Shown here one piece after another: positions 45,051 to 54,078 of a DNA stretch of 64,000 nt. Both the position numbers and the translations under genes were made by a program. Location: NCBI RefSeq assembly GCF_014649535.1, contig NZ_BMTF01000005.1, positions 126,564 to 190,563 on the forward strand. The letters run 5' to 3'. Position 1 is the stretch's first letter; every line of letters begins with the position of its first letter. The notes beneath the pieces were generated by a model, which ran no database searches, was not told the origin of the DNA, and was given only the letters and a program-made list of their open reading frames with translations. This DNA is from Streptomyces gelaticus (GTDB lineage: Bacteria; Actinomycetota; Actinomycetes; Streptomycetales; Streptomycetaceae).

Positions 45051-46258
45051 AGCGCCTCGCGCAGGTGCCGCACTCCCGGATCCGGACCCGGATCGCGCTC
45101 GTGTACGGGGGAGTGTTCCTGGTTCTCGGCACGGCGCTGCTCGTCACCGTCAACCTCGCCTCCCGCGCCGGTACGGACTCCCAGGCGCGCGACATCGCCC
45201 GTACGGCCGCGGTCGTCCAGCCCGGCTACGCGGTGAACGGACCGCTCGTCACCCGGCGGAATCTCGGGCCGCCCACCGTCTACGACCTCACCGACCATGT
45301 CAGCGACGCGGCCGGACACCAGCTGCTCGTCTGGTCCGCGGCGTCGCTGCTCGTCATGACGGCCTGCGCGGTCGGTGTGGGCTGGTGGACCGCGGGGCGG
45401 GTGCTGCGCCCCGTCCACGCCATGACCGCGAAGGCGCGCCGCCTCTCCGAGCACAATCTGCACGAGCGGATCGCGTCCAGCGGGCCCGACGACGAGCTGA
45501 AGGAGCTCGGCGACACGCTCGACGCGCTGCTGGCCCGGCTGGAGAAGGCGTTCGACAGCCAGCGGCGGTTCATCGCCAATGCCTCCCACGAGCTGCGGAC
45601 CCCGCTCGCCACCCAGCGGGCGGCGATCCAGATCGGTCTGGACGACCCGTCCCCGGAGGATCTCGTACGGACCCGGCAGACGCTCCTGGACAACAACCGG
45701 CGCAGCGAGCGGCTCATCGAGGGTCTGCTGGTCCTGGCCCGCAGTGAGCGCGGGCTCGCCGAGGGCGAGCGGGAGACGGTGGATCTCGCTCAGGTGGTGG
45801 CGGAGGAGACGGCCCGGCACCCGGGTGTGCGGGCCGACTCCCACTTCTGCACGGTGCGGGGGAACCGGATGCTGCTCGCGCAGCTGGTGGCGAATCTGCT
45901 GGCCAACGCCGTCACGTACAACGTGCCGGACGGGACGGTGGACGTGTCACTGGTGACGGCCGGCGGTGGGGCGCTGCTGGAGGTGCGCAACACCGGGCCC
46001 GTGGTGGACGCGGCGGACATTCCCGGGCTGTTCGAGCCGTTCCGGCGGGGTGAGGGCAGGGACCGGATGGGCCGGGGGTCGGGGCTCGGCCTCTCGATCG
46101 TGCGCTCCATCGCCGTCGCGCACGGCGGTACGGTCACGGCGGTGCCGGGCCCCGGGGGCGGGCTCGCCGTGACCGTACGTCTGCCGGTCGATCAGGCGTC
46201 GGCCGCGGTGTCGCGGGCCGCGATCCAGGCGGGGAGCGCGGCGAGGACCTCGCGGTAG
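45047..46258 (+). CDS. Sensor histidine kinase
   Basis: A 403-aa membrane kinase with a small extracytoplasmic sensor (only about 55 residues) between helix 1 (about 17-38) and helix 2 (about 92-115). HAMP ([21 protein letters not shown]), His[18 protein letters not shown] and a HATPase with [10 protein letters not shown] and [12 protein letters not shown] follow. The catalytic domain is complete by AVTVRLPVD. The last about 20 residues ([20 protein letters not shown]) are encoded where the gene overlaps the convergent VWA gene by 67 bases, so they are probably nonessential. The GTG start overlaps the regulator by four bases. Confidence 0.94.
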   Translation: MKRLAQVPHSRIRTRIALVYGGVFLVLGTALLVTVNLASRAGTDSQARDIARTAAVVQPGYAVNGPLVTRRNLGPPTVYDLTDHVSDAAGHQLLVWSAASLLVMTACAVGVGWWTAGRVLRPVHAMTAKARRLSEHNLHERIASSGPDDELKELGDTLDALLARLEKAFDSQRRFIANASHELRTPLATQRAAIQIGLDDPSPEDLVRTRQTLLDNNRRSERLIEGLLVLARSERGLAEGERETVDLAQVVAEETARHPGVRADSHFCTVRGNRMLLAQLVANLLANAVTYNVPDGTVDVSLVTAGGGALLEVRNTGPVVDAADIPGLFEPFRRGEGRDRMGRGSGLGLSIVRSIAVAHGGTVTAVPGPGGGLAVTVRLPVDQASAAVSRAAIQAGSAARTSR

Positions 46259-47778
46259 AACGTGGTGTCCGCGACCTCGCGGGGGGCGGGGCCCGCGTGG
46301 AAGAAGCCGGTGTTCGGGGCGTCCAGCTTGCGCAGGAAGTCGAAGCCCTTGGCGTCCTGTTCGCCGAACGCGACGAACTGGAAGAACAGCGGCAGCCGGG
46401 CCGCGTCGGCCAGTGCCTGCTTGGCGGCCTGCTTGGCGTCCGGCGGGCCGTCCGTCTGGAAGATCACCAGGGCGGGGCCGGTCGCCTCCGACTTCTCGTA
46501 GTGCGCGACGACCTCTTCGACGGCGCGCTGGTAGTTCGTACGGCCGAGGCGGCCGAGGCCCGCGTTCAGCTCGTCGATCCGGCCCTCGTGGTCGTCGAGG
46601 CCGACCGTGCCGGTGCCGTCGATGTCCGTCGAGAAGAAGACGACGGGGACGTTCGCGTTCTCGTCCAGGTGCGCGGCGAGTGCGACGGTGCGGTCGCCCA
46701 GGTGCTGGGCGCTGCCGTCCTTGTAGAACGGCCGCATGGAACCGGAGCGGTCGAGGACCAGGTAGACGGTGGCCCGCAGCCCGGTCAGCCCGTGGGCCTT
46801 CAGCCCGGCCTGGGCGGCCTTGTACGAGTCGACGAGCCCGGGGGCGCGCGACTTGACCCGGGCGAGGGTGATGGCGGGCTTGGGGGTGGACGCGGGGGCG
46901 GGCTCGGGCTTGGTTTCCGCCTCGGGCTCGACGGGTTCCGGTTCCGCCTCGGCTTTGACGGGTTCCGGTTCCGCCTCGGGCTCGACGGGGGCCTCGACCT
47001 CGGCCTTGGCCGGTTCCGGTTCCGGCTCCGCCTCGACCGGCTCGACCGGCTCGGCCGCCGCGGCCTGCGCCTCGACCTCCGGCTCCGCCTTCACCAGCTC
47101 CGGCTCCGCCTCGGGCTTCACCTCGGCCTCTACCGCCTCGGGCTTCACCTCGGCCTCGACCGGCCCGGTCTGCGCCTCAACCTTCGGCTCAGCCTCGGCG
47201 GCTACGGGCTCGGGCTCGGCTACGGGCTCGACCATCTGCTCGGGCTCAGCCACCGGCTCCGCCTCGGTGGGCGTCTCCACGGCCTCCGGCTTGGCGGACG
47301 TCTCCACGGCCTCCGCCTCGACGGGCGTCTCGACGACCTCCGCCTTCACCTCCGGCTCCGGCTCCGTAGCCTCGACGGCCTTCACCTCCGCCTCGACGGT
47401 CGCCTCGACGGCCCCCGCCTTCGCCTCCGGCTCCGCCGGCTCCGTCACCTCCGGCTTCGGGGCCGAACCCTGGGGCGGGACCGTGGGGCGGGACGGCTTG
47501 TCGAAGGCGGCCGCCACCAGGTCCGAGGCCAGGCCGCTGTTGTCGGTGGACCGGGGGGAGGCGGGGGCCGGTCCCGAAGCCTTGGCGGCGGGGGCGGTTT
47601 CGAGCACCGGGGCCGGCTCTGCGGCCTGCTCGTCCGCCGTCTCCGTCTCCGTCGCCTTGACCGGCTCCGGCTCCGCGGGGGCGGAGCGTTCGGTCTGGGG
47701 CGGGACCGTGGCCGTCGGCGCGTCCTGCTCCGCGTGGTCACGGCCGAACACCTTGCGCAGCAAGCTCCGAATGCCCAT
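46192..47778 (-). CDS. VWA-domain protein with long acidic repeat linker (TerF/TerY-like)
   Basis: A 528-aa protein. A short N-terminal helix ([19 protein letters not shown]) is followed by a linker of about 270 residues made of Glu/Pro/Ala/Val/Lys (repeats such as EAEVKPEA and EPEPVKAE). The C-terminal von Willebrand A domain (about 310-520) has the metal site DRSGSM, Thr in FQTDGPPD and a core of [20 protein letters not shown]. The VWA resembles tellurium-resistance TerF/vWA proteins, which bind partners through the metal. The linker would be very extended and negatively charged. The C-terminus overlaps the kinase gene by 67 bases. Confidence 0.85.
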   Translation of the reverse strand: MGIRSLLRKVFGRDHAEQDAPTATVPPQTERSAPAEPEPVKATETETADEQAAEPAPVLETAPAAKASGPAPASPRSTDNSGLASDLVAAAFDKPSRPTVPPQGSAPKPEVTEPAEPEAKAGAVEATVEAEVKAVEATEPEPEVKAEVVETPVEAEAVETSAKPEAVETPTEAEPVAEPEQMVEPVAEPEPVAAEAEPKVEAQTGPVEAEVKPEAVEAEVKPEAEPELVKAEPEVEAQAAAAEPVEPVEAEPEPEPAKAEVEAPVEPEAEPEPVKAEAEPEPVEPEAETKPEPAPASTPKPAITLARVKSRAPGLVDSYKAAQAGLKAHGLTGLRATVYLVLDRSGSMRPFYKDGSAQHLGDRTVALAAHLDENANVPVVFFSTDIDGTGTVGLDDHEGRIDELNAGLGRLGRTNYQRAVEEVVAHYEKSEATGPALVIFQTDGPPDAKQAAKQALADAARLPLFFQFVAFGEQDAKGFDFLRKLDAPNTGFFHAGPAPREVADTTFYREVLAALPAWIAARDTAADA

Positions 47779-48091
47779 GGGCGAGGCCTTTCGCGTGAGT
47801 TGGGTGCGAGAAATGCCCGGCCTGTGGGAATTGATCCCTGGCCAGGGCGGATACGTAAGGTTAGCGGCCGGATCCGGCCCTTCGGTGGTGCGGCCCGCCC
47901 GTGTGGGAACTGAGCCGGAACCGATCCCTGAACGAGTCCTGTGCGTGTGCCGTGCGGGCCTGATGTGCGTCGTTCAAATGTGCGCACTCGCTCCTGAGTC
48001 GCCTTGTCAACGTGAACGGACGGTGTGCCTGACGCTTAGTCAGGCACACCGTTGTCCGTTGTTCGCCTGCGTTGTCAAGACGGGATCCTTC
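47779..48091. other. 313-bp divergent region with a 14-bp-arm inverted repeat
   Basis: No gene is seen. It must carry the promoters for the VWA gene and the secreted-protein gene. The conspicuous element is a perfect inverted repeat at 48020-48052: ACGGTGTGCCTGAC and GTCAGGCACACCGT around GCTTA. Because the flanking genes diverge, it is not an ordinary terminator. It may be an operator, an attenuator in the leader of the gene at 48092, or the end of a small transcript. Confidence 0.6.
48020..48052. promoter_or_regulatory. Perfect 14-bp-arm inverted repeat, 5-base spacer
   Basis: The arms ACGGTGTGCCTGAC and GTCAGGCACACCGT pair without a mismatch, 40 bases upstream of the start codon at 48092. 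As RNA it would be a stable hairpin in the leader; as DNA, a large operator. Confidence 0.6.
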
Positions 48092-48661
48092 ATGGGAAAA
48101 CCATCCTGTAGAACACGTTTTGCCGCCTGTGCCGTCGCGGCAGGGGCGATGCTTTCCGGCCTCGTTCCGGCGGTCGGTGCCGCGGCTGCTCCGGCTTCCG
48201 CCCCGCCGTCCGCGGCGAGGGCCGCGGACGTTCCCGTACCGGGCAGCGAGGGCATGCCGGACGACGGGTTCGACAATGAATCCGAGGGCGAGCAGGACGA
48301 CTTCGCCGGAACCGCCGGCCGCGCGGCCGCCTCCCCCGCCCCGGGCGTCTCCGCGCCCGCCGCCGCTCACGTGCCGGGACGGCCCGCAGACTTCGAGCTG
48401 GTGAAGGGCACCGACATCTCCGGCCTCGTCACGAAGCTGGACGACGCACTGCCCAAGCAGGGCCTCACCGAGCTGATGGAACAGGCCAACAGGCCCGCCG
48501 GGTGGGAGGGCGAGTGCGGGGCCGCCGGTATCTACGGCCCCGATCTGGCGGTCAACCACCGGGTCTGCTGGAAGAGTGACGACGCCACCTCCTCGGAGTG
48601 GGTGCCGCAGGCCGTCACCGGCGTCTCGGACGCGCAGGAGGACGAGGACTGTCCGAAGTGA
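48092..48661 (+). CDS. Secreted protein of unknown function
   Basis: A 189-aa protein with a signal peptide (TRFAACAVAAGAMLSGLVPAVGAAAA). An Ala/Pro/Asp-rich disordered stretch (about 30-105) with a strongly acidic patch (DNESEGEQDD) precedes a small C-terminal domain with two Cys (GECGAAGIYG, NHRVCWKSDD), likely disulfide-bonded. No family is recognised. The ATG at 48092 follows a poor ribosome site (GGGATCC). A large inverted repeat lies upstream. Confidence 0.75.
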   Translation: MGKPSCRTRFAACAVAAGAMLSGLVPAVGAAAAPASAPPSAARAADVPVPGSEGMPDDGFDNESEGEQDDFAGTAGRAAASPAPGVSAPAAAHVPGRPADFELVKGTDISGLVTKLDDALPKQGLTELMEQANRPAGWEGECGAAGIYGPDLAVNHRVCWKSDDATSSEWVPQAVTGVSDAQEDEDCPK

Positions 48662-48707
48662 TCAGCGACTTCGGCTGATCCGCCGGACAGGCCCTACAGT
48701 CGGAGAC

Positions 48708-49157
48708 ATGGTTTCCGGTGAGGCGCCGCAGGCGGAAGGCAGTGTTCGGGTCGACGTCTGGATCTGGTCGGTCCGGTTGACGAAGACCCGTTCGCAGGCC
48801 ACTGCCGCCTGCCGCGCGGGTCATGTGAAGGTCGCCGGTGAGCGCGCCAAGCCCGCCCAGGCGGTGCGGGTCGGCGACGAGGTACGGCTCCGGCACGCCG
48901 GCCGCGACCGGATCGTGGTCGTGTCGAAGATCGTCAAGAAGCGGGTCGGCCCGCCGGTCGCGGCGGAGTGCTTCATCGACAACAGCCCGCCCCCGCCGCC
49001 GCGCGAGGCGGCGGTCCAGGTCCCGGTCCGGGACCGGGGCGCGGGGCGGCCGACGAAGCGGGACCGGCGCGAGATGGAGCGGCTGCGCGGCGCCGGCCCC
49101 TCGGCCCGTGAGGCGTCGGCCCGCGAGGCCTCACGGCGCGACGGCCCCACGCGGTGA
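48708..49157 (+). CDS. S4-domain RNA-binding protein (Hsp15-like)
   Basis: A 149-aa protein. The S4 fold occupies residues about 10-75: VRVDVWIWSVRLTKTRSQATAACRAGHVKVAGERAKPAQAVRVGDEVRL. It is followed by a basic Arg/Ala-rich tail. Hsp15/HslR relatives bind the free 50S subunit carrying nascent chains after heat stress. The ATG at 48708 has CGGAG 4-5 bases upstream. The tail has near-duplicate GREASARE codons that look like a small slippage repeat. Confidence 0.9.
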   Translation: MVSGEAPQAEGSVRVDVWIWSVRLTKTRSQATAACRAGHVKVAGERAKPAQAVRVGDEVRLRHAGRDRIVVVSKIVKKRVGPPVAAECFIDNSPPPPPREAAVQVPVRDRGAGRPTKRDRREMERLRGAGPSAREASAREASRRDGPTR

Positions 49158-49179
49158 GGCCCCACGCGGTGAGGTCCCG

Positions 49180-51138
49180 CTAAGGCTGGGGCGAGGCGAT
49201 CGCCCGCGCCGCCGCCACCTCCTGGCGCAGCGGAGCCAGTACGCCCTCCTCGTCGCCCGGAAGTTCGGCGCGCACCCCCACCAGGACCTCGCTCGCGCGG
49301 ATCCCGTCGGCCAGCTCCCGCAGCTGCCGCCGGATCTCCGCGACCTCCGCCGGCGGTGGCTCGGGTGCTCCGTGATTGACACGGACCCGGGCCGCCGTCG
49401 TCGCGTCCACGATGCGTTCGACCGCGACGACCAGCGGCCACCAGGCGGCGGCCCGGGTGCCGACCGGGGGCGGTTCCGTCAGGGCGCGCTGGAATTCGGA
49501 ACGCACGACCGACATCTCGCGGTAGATCCGGCGCCGGGCCCGCACCCGTTCCGCCCGGTCGCCAAAGCTGCCCGGCTCGAAGGCGTACGCCACGTAGTCG
49601 GCGATGTCCGTCACCGCGTCCGCGAGCCGGTGCCCGATCCGTACGTGCCAGCTCTCCGGCCACAGCAGATAGCCCGCCACCAGCACGATCGCGCAGCCGA
49701 TCAGACTGTCCAGGAACCGCGGCCAGACCAGGTGGAAGCCCTGGTGGTTCAGCAGGTCGGACAGGAGCAGGATGACCGGGGTGATGGCCGCGGTCTGGAA
49801 GGCGTAGCCCTTCGCCGTCAGCGCCGGGATCAGCGCGGCGAGCACCACCATCACCGGCACGTCCCACCAGCCGACCGGCACCGCGGCGAGCACCGGCGCG
49901 GCGATCACGAGCCCGGCCGCGGTGCCCACCGACCGCAGCACGGCCCGCGAGAACACCGAGCCGAAGTCCGGCTTGAGGACGAAGGTGACGGTCAGTGCGA
50001 CCCAGTAGGAGCGCGGCACCGCGATCAGCGAGGTCAGCGCCTGGGCCAGGCCGATGCACAGCGCCAGGCGCAGCCCGTAGCGCCACGAGGCCCCGGAGAG
50101 CAGTACGTCGCGGGCGGCCCGCCGGATCCGCACCCCGAGCGCGGCGGGGCGGCCGAGCCGGTCGTCGACGTTGTACGGGTCCGGGTCGGCCTTGTGCACG
50201 ACGACCGCCGCGTGCCGCAAAGCGCTGTCCACCGCCCGGGTGGCGGGTGAGTCCGGTGCGGGCAGGGTGAGTTCGGGGCGGCCGGTGCGGCTCTCCTCGA
50301 CGGCGGCGGCCAGTTCGCGTACCGCCGCCGGGATCTCGTCCGGGAGCGTGAGCCGGCGCACATGGACGGCGGGGGCCGCCTCGATGAGCGGGATGACGAC
50401 GTTGAGCTGGGCGAGCAGCCGCACCATGGCGTTGCTGCGGCCGTGGTAACGGGCCCGGCGGGCCAGGATCAGGTCGTAGGACGTGTTGAGGGACTGGGTG
50501 ACGGCGTGCCGCTGCTCCTCGTACGCGTCGGTGCCCGCGGCGGCGAGCAGGTCGGCGGCCGCGAGATAGGTGTTCGCGACCGCGACCCGCTCCGGAAGCT
50601 TCCGCCGCAGCGGCCAGGCCAGCAGGGTCAGGGCGAGGACGAACAGTCCGCCGACCGTGAGCAGCAGCGGTGCCACCCACCAGGGTTGCGGCATCGGGAG
50701 CCCGGCGCCGACCACCGCGTTGAGCAGGAGCAGCAGCCCGGACACGGAGGCGATGGCGCCGATCGTCGACATCATTCCGGAGACCAGGCCGACCAGGGTC
50801 AGTGCGGCGACGGCCGCCCAGCCCGTTCCGTACACCAGCGTGCCGAGCATGATGCCGAGCGCGCCGAAGAGCTGCGGGACGGCGATGTTGAGTATGCGCA
50901 TCCGGTACGCGTCGGCGGTGTCGCCGATGACGCCGGAGAGCGCGCCCATGGAGACGAGCGCGCCGTATGCGGGCCGGTCCAGCGCGAAGCCGACGGCGAG
51001 CGGCGCGGCCAGGGAAATGGAGGCGCGCGCGACCGCCGCCCAGGCGATGGGCGTGGACGACTGCGGGCGCAGGCCGCTCAGCAGCCAGGCAGGTGGCGTC
51101 ACGCGCCGCCGTCCGGATGCGGTCTCCGTATCGGTCAA
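49180..51138 (-). CDS. FUSC-family inner-membrane protein (aromatic-acid exporter-like)
   Basis: A 652-aa protein with the FUSC layout: a block of about six N-terminal helices (about 25-175), a soluble helical region (about 180-335), a second helix block (about 345-490, with VALTVTFVLKPDFGSVFSRAVLRSVGTAAG) and a soluble C-terminal domain. The signature ALTVTFVLKPDFGS matches the FUSC_2 family (YccS/AaeB-like). The substrates of the Streptomyces members are unknown. The start appears to be a TTG at 51138 with AGGGGG 6-7 bases upstream. The DUF2630 gene follows 22 bases upstream on the same strand and is probably co-transcribed. Confidence 0.85.
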   Translation of the reverse strand: MTDTETASGRRRVTPPAWLLSGLRPQSSTPIAWAAVARASISLAAPLAVGFALDRPAYGALVSMGALSGVIGDTADAYRMRILNIAVPQLFGALGIMLGTLVYGTGWAAVAALTLVGLVSGMMSTIGAIASVSGLLLLLNAVVGAGLPMPQPWWVAPLLLTVGGLFVLALTLLAWPLRRKLPERVAVANTYLAAADLLAAAGTDAYEEQRHAVTQSLNTSYDLILARRARYHGRSNAMVRLLAQLNVVIPLIEAAPAVHVRRLTLPDEIPAAVRELAAAVEESRTGRPELTLPAPDSPATRAVDSALRHAAVVVHKADPDPYNVDDRLGRPAALGVRIRRAARDVLLSGASWRYGLRLALCIGLAQALTSLIAVPRSYWVALTVTFVLKPDFGSVFSRAVLRSVGTAAGLVIAAPVLAAVPVGWWDVPVMVVLAALIPALTAKGYAFQTAAITPVILLLSDLLNHQGFHLVWPRFLDSLIGCAIVLVAGYLLWPESWHVRIGHRLADAVTDIADYVAYAFEPGSFGDRAERVRARRRIYREMSVVRSEFQRALTEPPPVGTRAAAWWPLVVAVERIVDATTAARVRVNHGAPEPPPAEVAEIRRQLRELADGIRASEVLVGVRAELPGDEEGVLAPLRQEVAAARAIASPQP

Positions 51139-51160
51139 CGCGTCCCCCTGAGTCGTGCGT

Positions 51161-51412
51161 TCAGCTGCGGTGGTCCTCGACCTCTTCGGCGGGCCGTACC
51201 TCCGCCGTGGCCGGATCCTTGCCGTACTCGCTCAGCGCCCGGAGCCGGCGCATCAGGTCCCAGCACTGATCGAGCCGCGTCTCAACGGTACGCAGCCGTG
51301 CCTTCTCCTCCGCGCTGAGGCCCATTTCGCGGGTGGAGCGGTCGCGCAGGCTCCGTTCCTCGGAGACGAGGCCGCCGATCTCGTCGATGATGTCGTGTTC
51401 GCGGTCGTCCAT
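51161..51412 (-). CDS. DUF2630 protein
   Basis: An 83-aa protein reading MDDREHDIIDEIGGLVSEER through WDLMRRLRALSEYGKDP and a tail VRPAEEVEDHRS. This is the DUF2630 pattern of an all-helical, highly charged small protein found in actinobacteria, with no known function. Its position directly before the FUSC gene suggests a shared operon. Confidence 0.9.
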   Translation of the reverse strand: MDDREHDIIDEIGGLVSEERSLRDRSTREMGLSAEEKARLRTVETRLDQCWDLMRRLRALSEYGKDPATAEVRPAEEVEDHRS

Positions 51413-51452
51413 GATGTCTCCTCCGTGGCGGGCAGCGCGGTGCGGGCGGGCC

Positions 51453-52403
51453 TCAGAGCACGATGACGGTCTTGCCGCGTGCGCCGCCCGTCCGGTTCCG
51501 GTCCAGGGCCTGCGGGGCCTTCTCCAGCGGGAGCTCGATGTCGATGGGTACCCGCAGCACAGCGTCGACGGCGCCCGCGGCCAGCACGTCCAGCAGGACC
51601 GGGGTGGGTTCGAGCCGGAAGTCGATGCCGGTCACGTCCGCGGGCAGGGCGGCCCCGGCGGCCACGCCCCGGGTGGTGAGCGCGATGCCGCCGGGGCGGA
51701 CCGGCGCGGCATGGGCGGCGAAGGAGCCCGGGGTGGCGGAGGCCAGGTCGACCAGTGCGTCGACGCCGTCAGGGCAGCTCTCCCGTACCGCCGCTCCGAG
51801 GGGGCGGTCGGTGATGTCGATCGTGACGGCGGCGCCCAGCTCCGTCATCCGCCGGTGATCGTCGCCGCGCACGGCGGCGATCACACGTACGTCGCGGGCC
51901 GAGGCGAGCTGGGTCAGATAGCTGCCGACGCCGCCCGCCGCGCCGATGACCAGCAGACTCTCGTGGCCGCGGAACACCGCGGTCTCCAGGATCTGGGCTG
52001 CGGCCATCCCGGCGGAGGGCAGCGCGGCCGCGGCCCGGAGGGGGAGGCCGGGCGGAACGGCGGTGATGGCGGAGTCCTGGGGTACGCAGACGTAGTCGCA
52101 GTACGTGCCGCCCCCGGCGGCGTTCGCCCGGGGGACCCGGCCGAAGACCTGGTCGCCGACCCGGAAGCGGTTCTCGCCGCTGCCGATCATGTCCACCCGG
52201 CCCGCGAAGTCCACGCCGATGACCATCGGGAACACGCGCGGTGCCGGTCCGTCGTCCGGGGAACCCTGTGCGGCCTGCCAGTCGGACGGGTTGAGCGCGG
52301 CGTACTCGATCCTGACCCGTACCTCTCCGGCATCCGGCTCGGGCTTGGGCATCTCCACCAGTGCGGGGTCGGCCCGGAACGCGCCGACGGCTATGGCTCG
52401 CAT
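51453..52403 (-). CDS. Zinc-free quinone oxidoreductase-like (MDR) dehydrogenase
   Basis: A 316-aa NADP(H)-binding oxidoreductase of the QOR branch of the medium-chain dehydrogenase family. The GroES-like N-domain reads VRVRIEYAALNPSDWQAAQG and VFPMVIGVDFAGRVDMIG. The Rossmann motif is LLVIGAAGGVGSYLTQLA. No catalytic zinc cysteines are present, as in quinone oxidoreductase. It probably reduces quinones or enones. The ATG at 52403 is the first start of the conserved domain. It stands alone on the minus strand. Confidence 0.9.
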   Translation of the reverse strand: MRAIAVGAFRADPALVEMPKPEPDAGEVRVRIEYAALNPSDWQAAQGSPDDGPAPRVFPMVIGVDFAGRVDMIGSGENRFRVGDQVFGRVPRANAAGGGTYCDYVCVPQDSAITAVPPGLPLRAAAALPSAGMAAAQILETAVFRGHESLLVIGAAGGVGSYLTQLASARDVRVIAAVRGDDHRRMTELGAAVTIDITDRPLGAAVRESCPDGVDALVDLASATPGSFAAHAAPVRPGGIALTTRGVAAGAALPADVTGIDFRLEPTPVLLDVLAAGAVDAVLRVPIDIELPLEKAPQALDRNRTGGARGKTVIVL

Positions 52404-52512
52404 GCGGAAGACCTCTCAGTCGCCCCCGATCCGGCAGTCACGAAACCACTCTTCCCCGGCCCGCCCGCCGCCGCATGTCGAGCCCCCAGAGCCCTTGTCG
52501 TACGGCGTCGTA

Positions 52513-52560
52513 CCGGGTCATCCCGTGCCCGGGTCATCCCGTGCCCGGGTCATCCCGTGC
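52513..52560. repeat. 16-bp tandem repeat, three perfect copies
   Basis: CCGGGTCATCCCGTGC occurs three times head to tail. Each copy contains TCA, so on the minus strand each copy carries a possible TGA stop. The neighbouring membrane-protein gene ends in the third copy. It is a minisatellite-like patch likely to vary in copy number. Confidence 0.9.
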
Positions 52561-53548
52561 CCGGGGCGGGCCGTCCCCGGACCGCCCGCCGCCGCACGAG
52601 CAAAGCGCACACCGCCACCGCGAGCCCCGCCGCGAACACGATCCACACCGTCGTGCGCAGCGAGGTCGTCAGCGCGTCGTACACCGCCGCCGCGCCCGCC
52701 GTCTCGGTGTCCGGTACCCCGGACAGCACCCGGCCGCGGGTGTACCCGACCACCGCGCGCAGCACGAGCGCCCCGAGTGCGAAACCGAGCCCGGCCACGG
52801 CGGTGGCGGAGAGCGCGGCGGGCCCGGAGCGCCTGTGCCCCGGGCCGCCGCCGCGCGCCCAGGCCACGACCACGGCCAGGACGGCGACCGCGAGCGTGCC
52901 CGCGCCCGGCCAGAGGCTGCCGGTCCGCAGCAGGCGGAAGGTCTGGCGCAGCTGGTCGGCGCGGTCGGCGGAGATGAGCGTGATGTCGGTGTGCTGGACC
53001 GGAATCCGGTCGGCGAACGGCACCCCGTTCGCCTCCAGGTTCTGTTTGACCCGTTCGGTCACGGGCGCCAGGTCGATGGTCACGGCCTCGCCGGTCTTGC
53101 CGTTCAGTGCGGCGGTGACGGCCTCGTGGGCGGTGCGGTTGGCGGCGTTCCAGGCGTCCTGGAAGGCGTCGGTGGTGGTGAAGGAGAGCACCGCCTGGTG
53201 CAGGAAGTCCCGCACGGTGTTCTCGAGCGGGCCGGCGTCGATCTGCTTCATCGCCCCGTCGGTGATGAGGTCGGTGACGGTGCCCTGCACCGCAGGGTCG
53301 GAGGCCAGCGGGGCCACCGCTGCGACGTAGCGGTCCGTGTTGTCGATCTCCAGATCCACCCAGGCGGAGAGCGCGCCGACGGGGACGAGGACGGCGAGCA
53401 GCACCAGCAGTACCGCCGAGAGACCCGCCGAGAGATACGTCCGCACCCTTCCAGGGAATCCCGCGGACCGCCGCCGCGCCCCGGGCCGTACGCCATCCGA
53501 GTTGCCGGGTGGTGCGGCCGGGTGTGCCCTGGAAGGAAAAGAAGTCAC
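52550..53548 (-). CDS. Membrane protein with large extracytoplasmic domain
   Basis: A protein of about 332 aa with the start in doubt. A hydrophobic helix (SAVLLVLLAVLVPVGALSAWV) leads into an extracytoplasmic domain (LEIDNTDRYVAAVAPLASDP, TDLITDGAMKQIDAG, APVTERVKQNLEANG). Three further C-terminal helices and an Arg-rich tail follow. This matches a common actinobacterial family of unknown function. I used the GTG at 53548 because the inner GTG at 53446 has no spaced ribosome site; the shorter form would start just before the helix. Its 5' region overlaps the ribosome site of the divergent gene. Confidence 0.7.
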   Translation of the reverse strand: MTSFPSRAHPAAPPGNSDGVRPGARRRSAGFPGRVRTYLSAGLSAVLLVLLAVLVPVGALSAWVDLEIDNTDRYVAAVAPLASDPAVQGTVTDLITDGAMKQIDAGPLENTVRDFLHQAVLSFTTTDAFQDAWNAANRTAHEAVTAALNGKTGEAVTIDLAPVTERVKQNLEANGVPFADRIPVQHTDITLISADRADQLRQTFRLLRTGSLWPGAGTLAVAVLAVVVAWARGGGPGHRRSGPAALSATAVAGLGFALGALVLRAVVGYTRGRVLSGVPDTETAGAAAVYDALTTSLRTTVWIVFAAGLAVAVCALLVRRRAVRGRPAPGTG

Positions 53549-53565
53549 GGAAGGAGAACTCCGCC

Positions 53566-53988
53566 ATGTCCACACACGCAGCAATGCCGGCTCGCGGACG
53601 GTCCGGGCCGAGGGCACACGCACGCGGACACAGCGCGCTCTCCTGGGCGATCCCCGTCACGCTGGGTGCGGCGTACGGTCTCTACGCCTCCTTCGTCCTC
53701 CGCAACAACGGCGCGAGCGGGCCCCGGCAGTTCTGGTACGGCCTGATCACGGCGGTGGTGCTCGCCGTGCTGTGCTTCGCGCTGGGCCGGATCCAGCACA
53801 CCATGCTGCCCCTGGTGCGGGCGGTGGCCTACGGCGCGCTGACGGCGGCGGCGTTCGGTCTGCTGGTCGGACTGACCGATTCGAGTGTGCTGCGGTCCTC
53901 GATGCTGGGACTGTCGGTGGGCCTCGGCATGTTCGTCAGCACCTTCTACATCTTCTACACGCACGAGAAGACGCACGAGAAGACGTGA
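53566..53988 (+). CDS. Four-helix membrane protein
   Basis: A 140-aa protein. After a basic N-terminus it has four hydrophobic segments (about 29-48, 58-76, 86-103, 109-128) and a His/Lys/Glu/Thr-rich C-terminal tail (THEKTHEKT). No family is named with confidence. The ATG at 53566 is preceded by GGAAGGAGAA. It is followed by a strong terminator. Confidence 0.75.
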   Translation: MSTHAAMPARGRSGPRAHARGHSALSWAIPVTLGAAYGLYASFVLRNNGASGPRQFWYGLITAVVLAVLCFALGRIQHTMLPLVRAVAYGALTAAAFGLLVGLTDSSVLRSSMLGLSVGLGMFVSTFYIFYTHEKTHEKT

Positions 53989-54006
53989 GCCCCGCGCCGG
54001 TGACGC

Positions 54007-54045
54007 GAGGGCGGGCCCGCACACGATCGGTGCGGGCCCGCCCTC
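54007..54045. terminator. Bidirectional terminator
   Basis: A perfect 16-bp stem (GAGGGCGGGCCCGCAC with GTGCGGGCCCGCCCTC) and a 7-base loop separates the convergent membrane-protein and universal-stress-protein genes. Confidence 0.9.
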
Positions 54046-54078
54046 ATGTCTGCGGCCGGTCCGTCGGCCGGTCCGCCG

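Noticed and set aside
46297..47913. Plus-strand Leu/Gly/Arg-rich frame opposite the VWA linker
   Set aside because: It is the reverse reading of the repetitive Glu/Pro/Ala linker; the repeat produces long open frames on both strands, and only the minus strand has a VWA domain.
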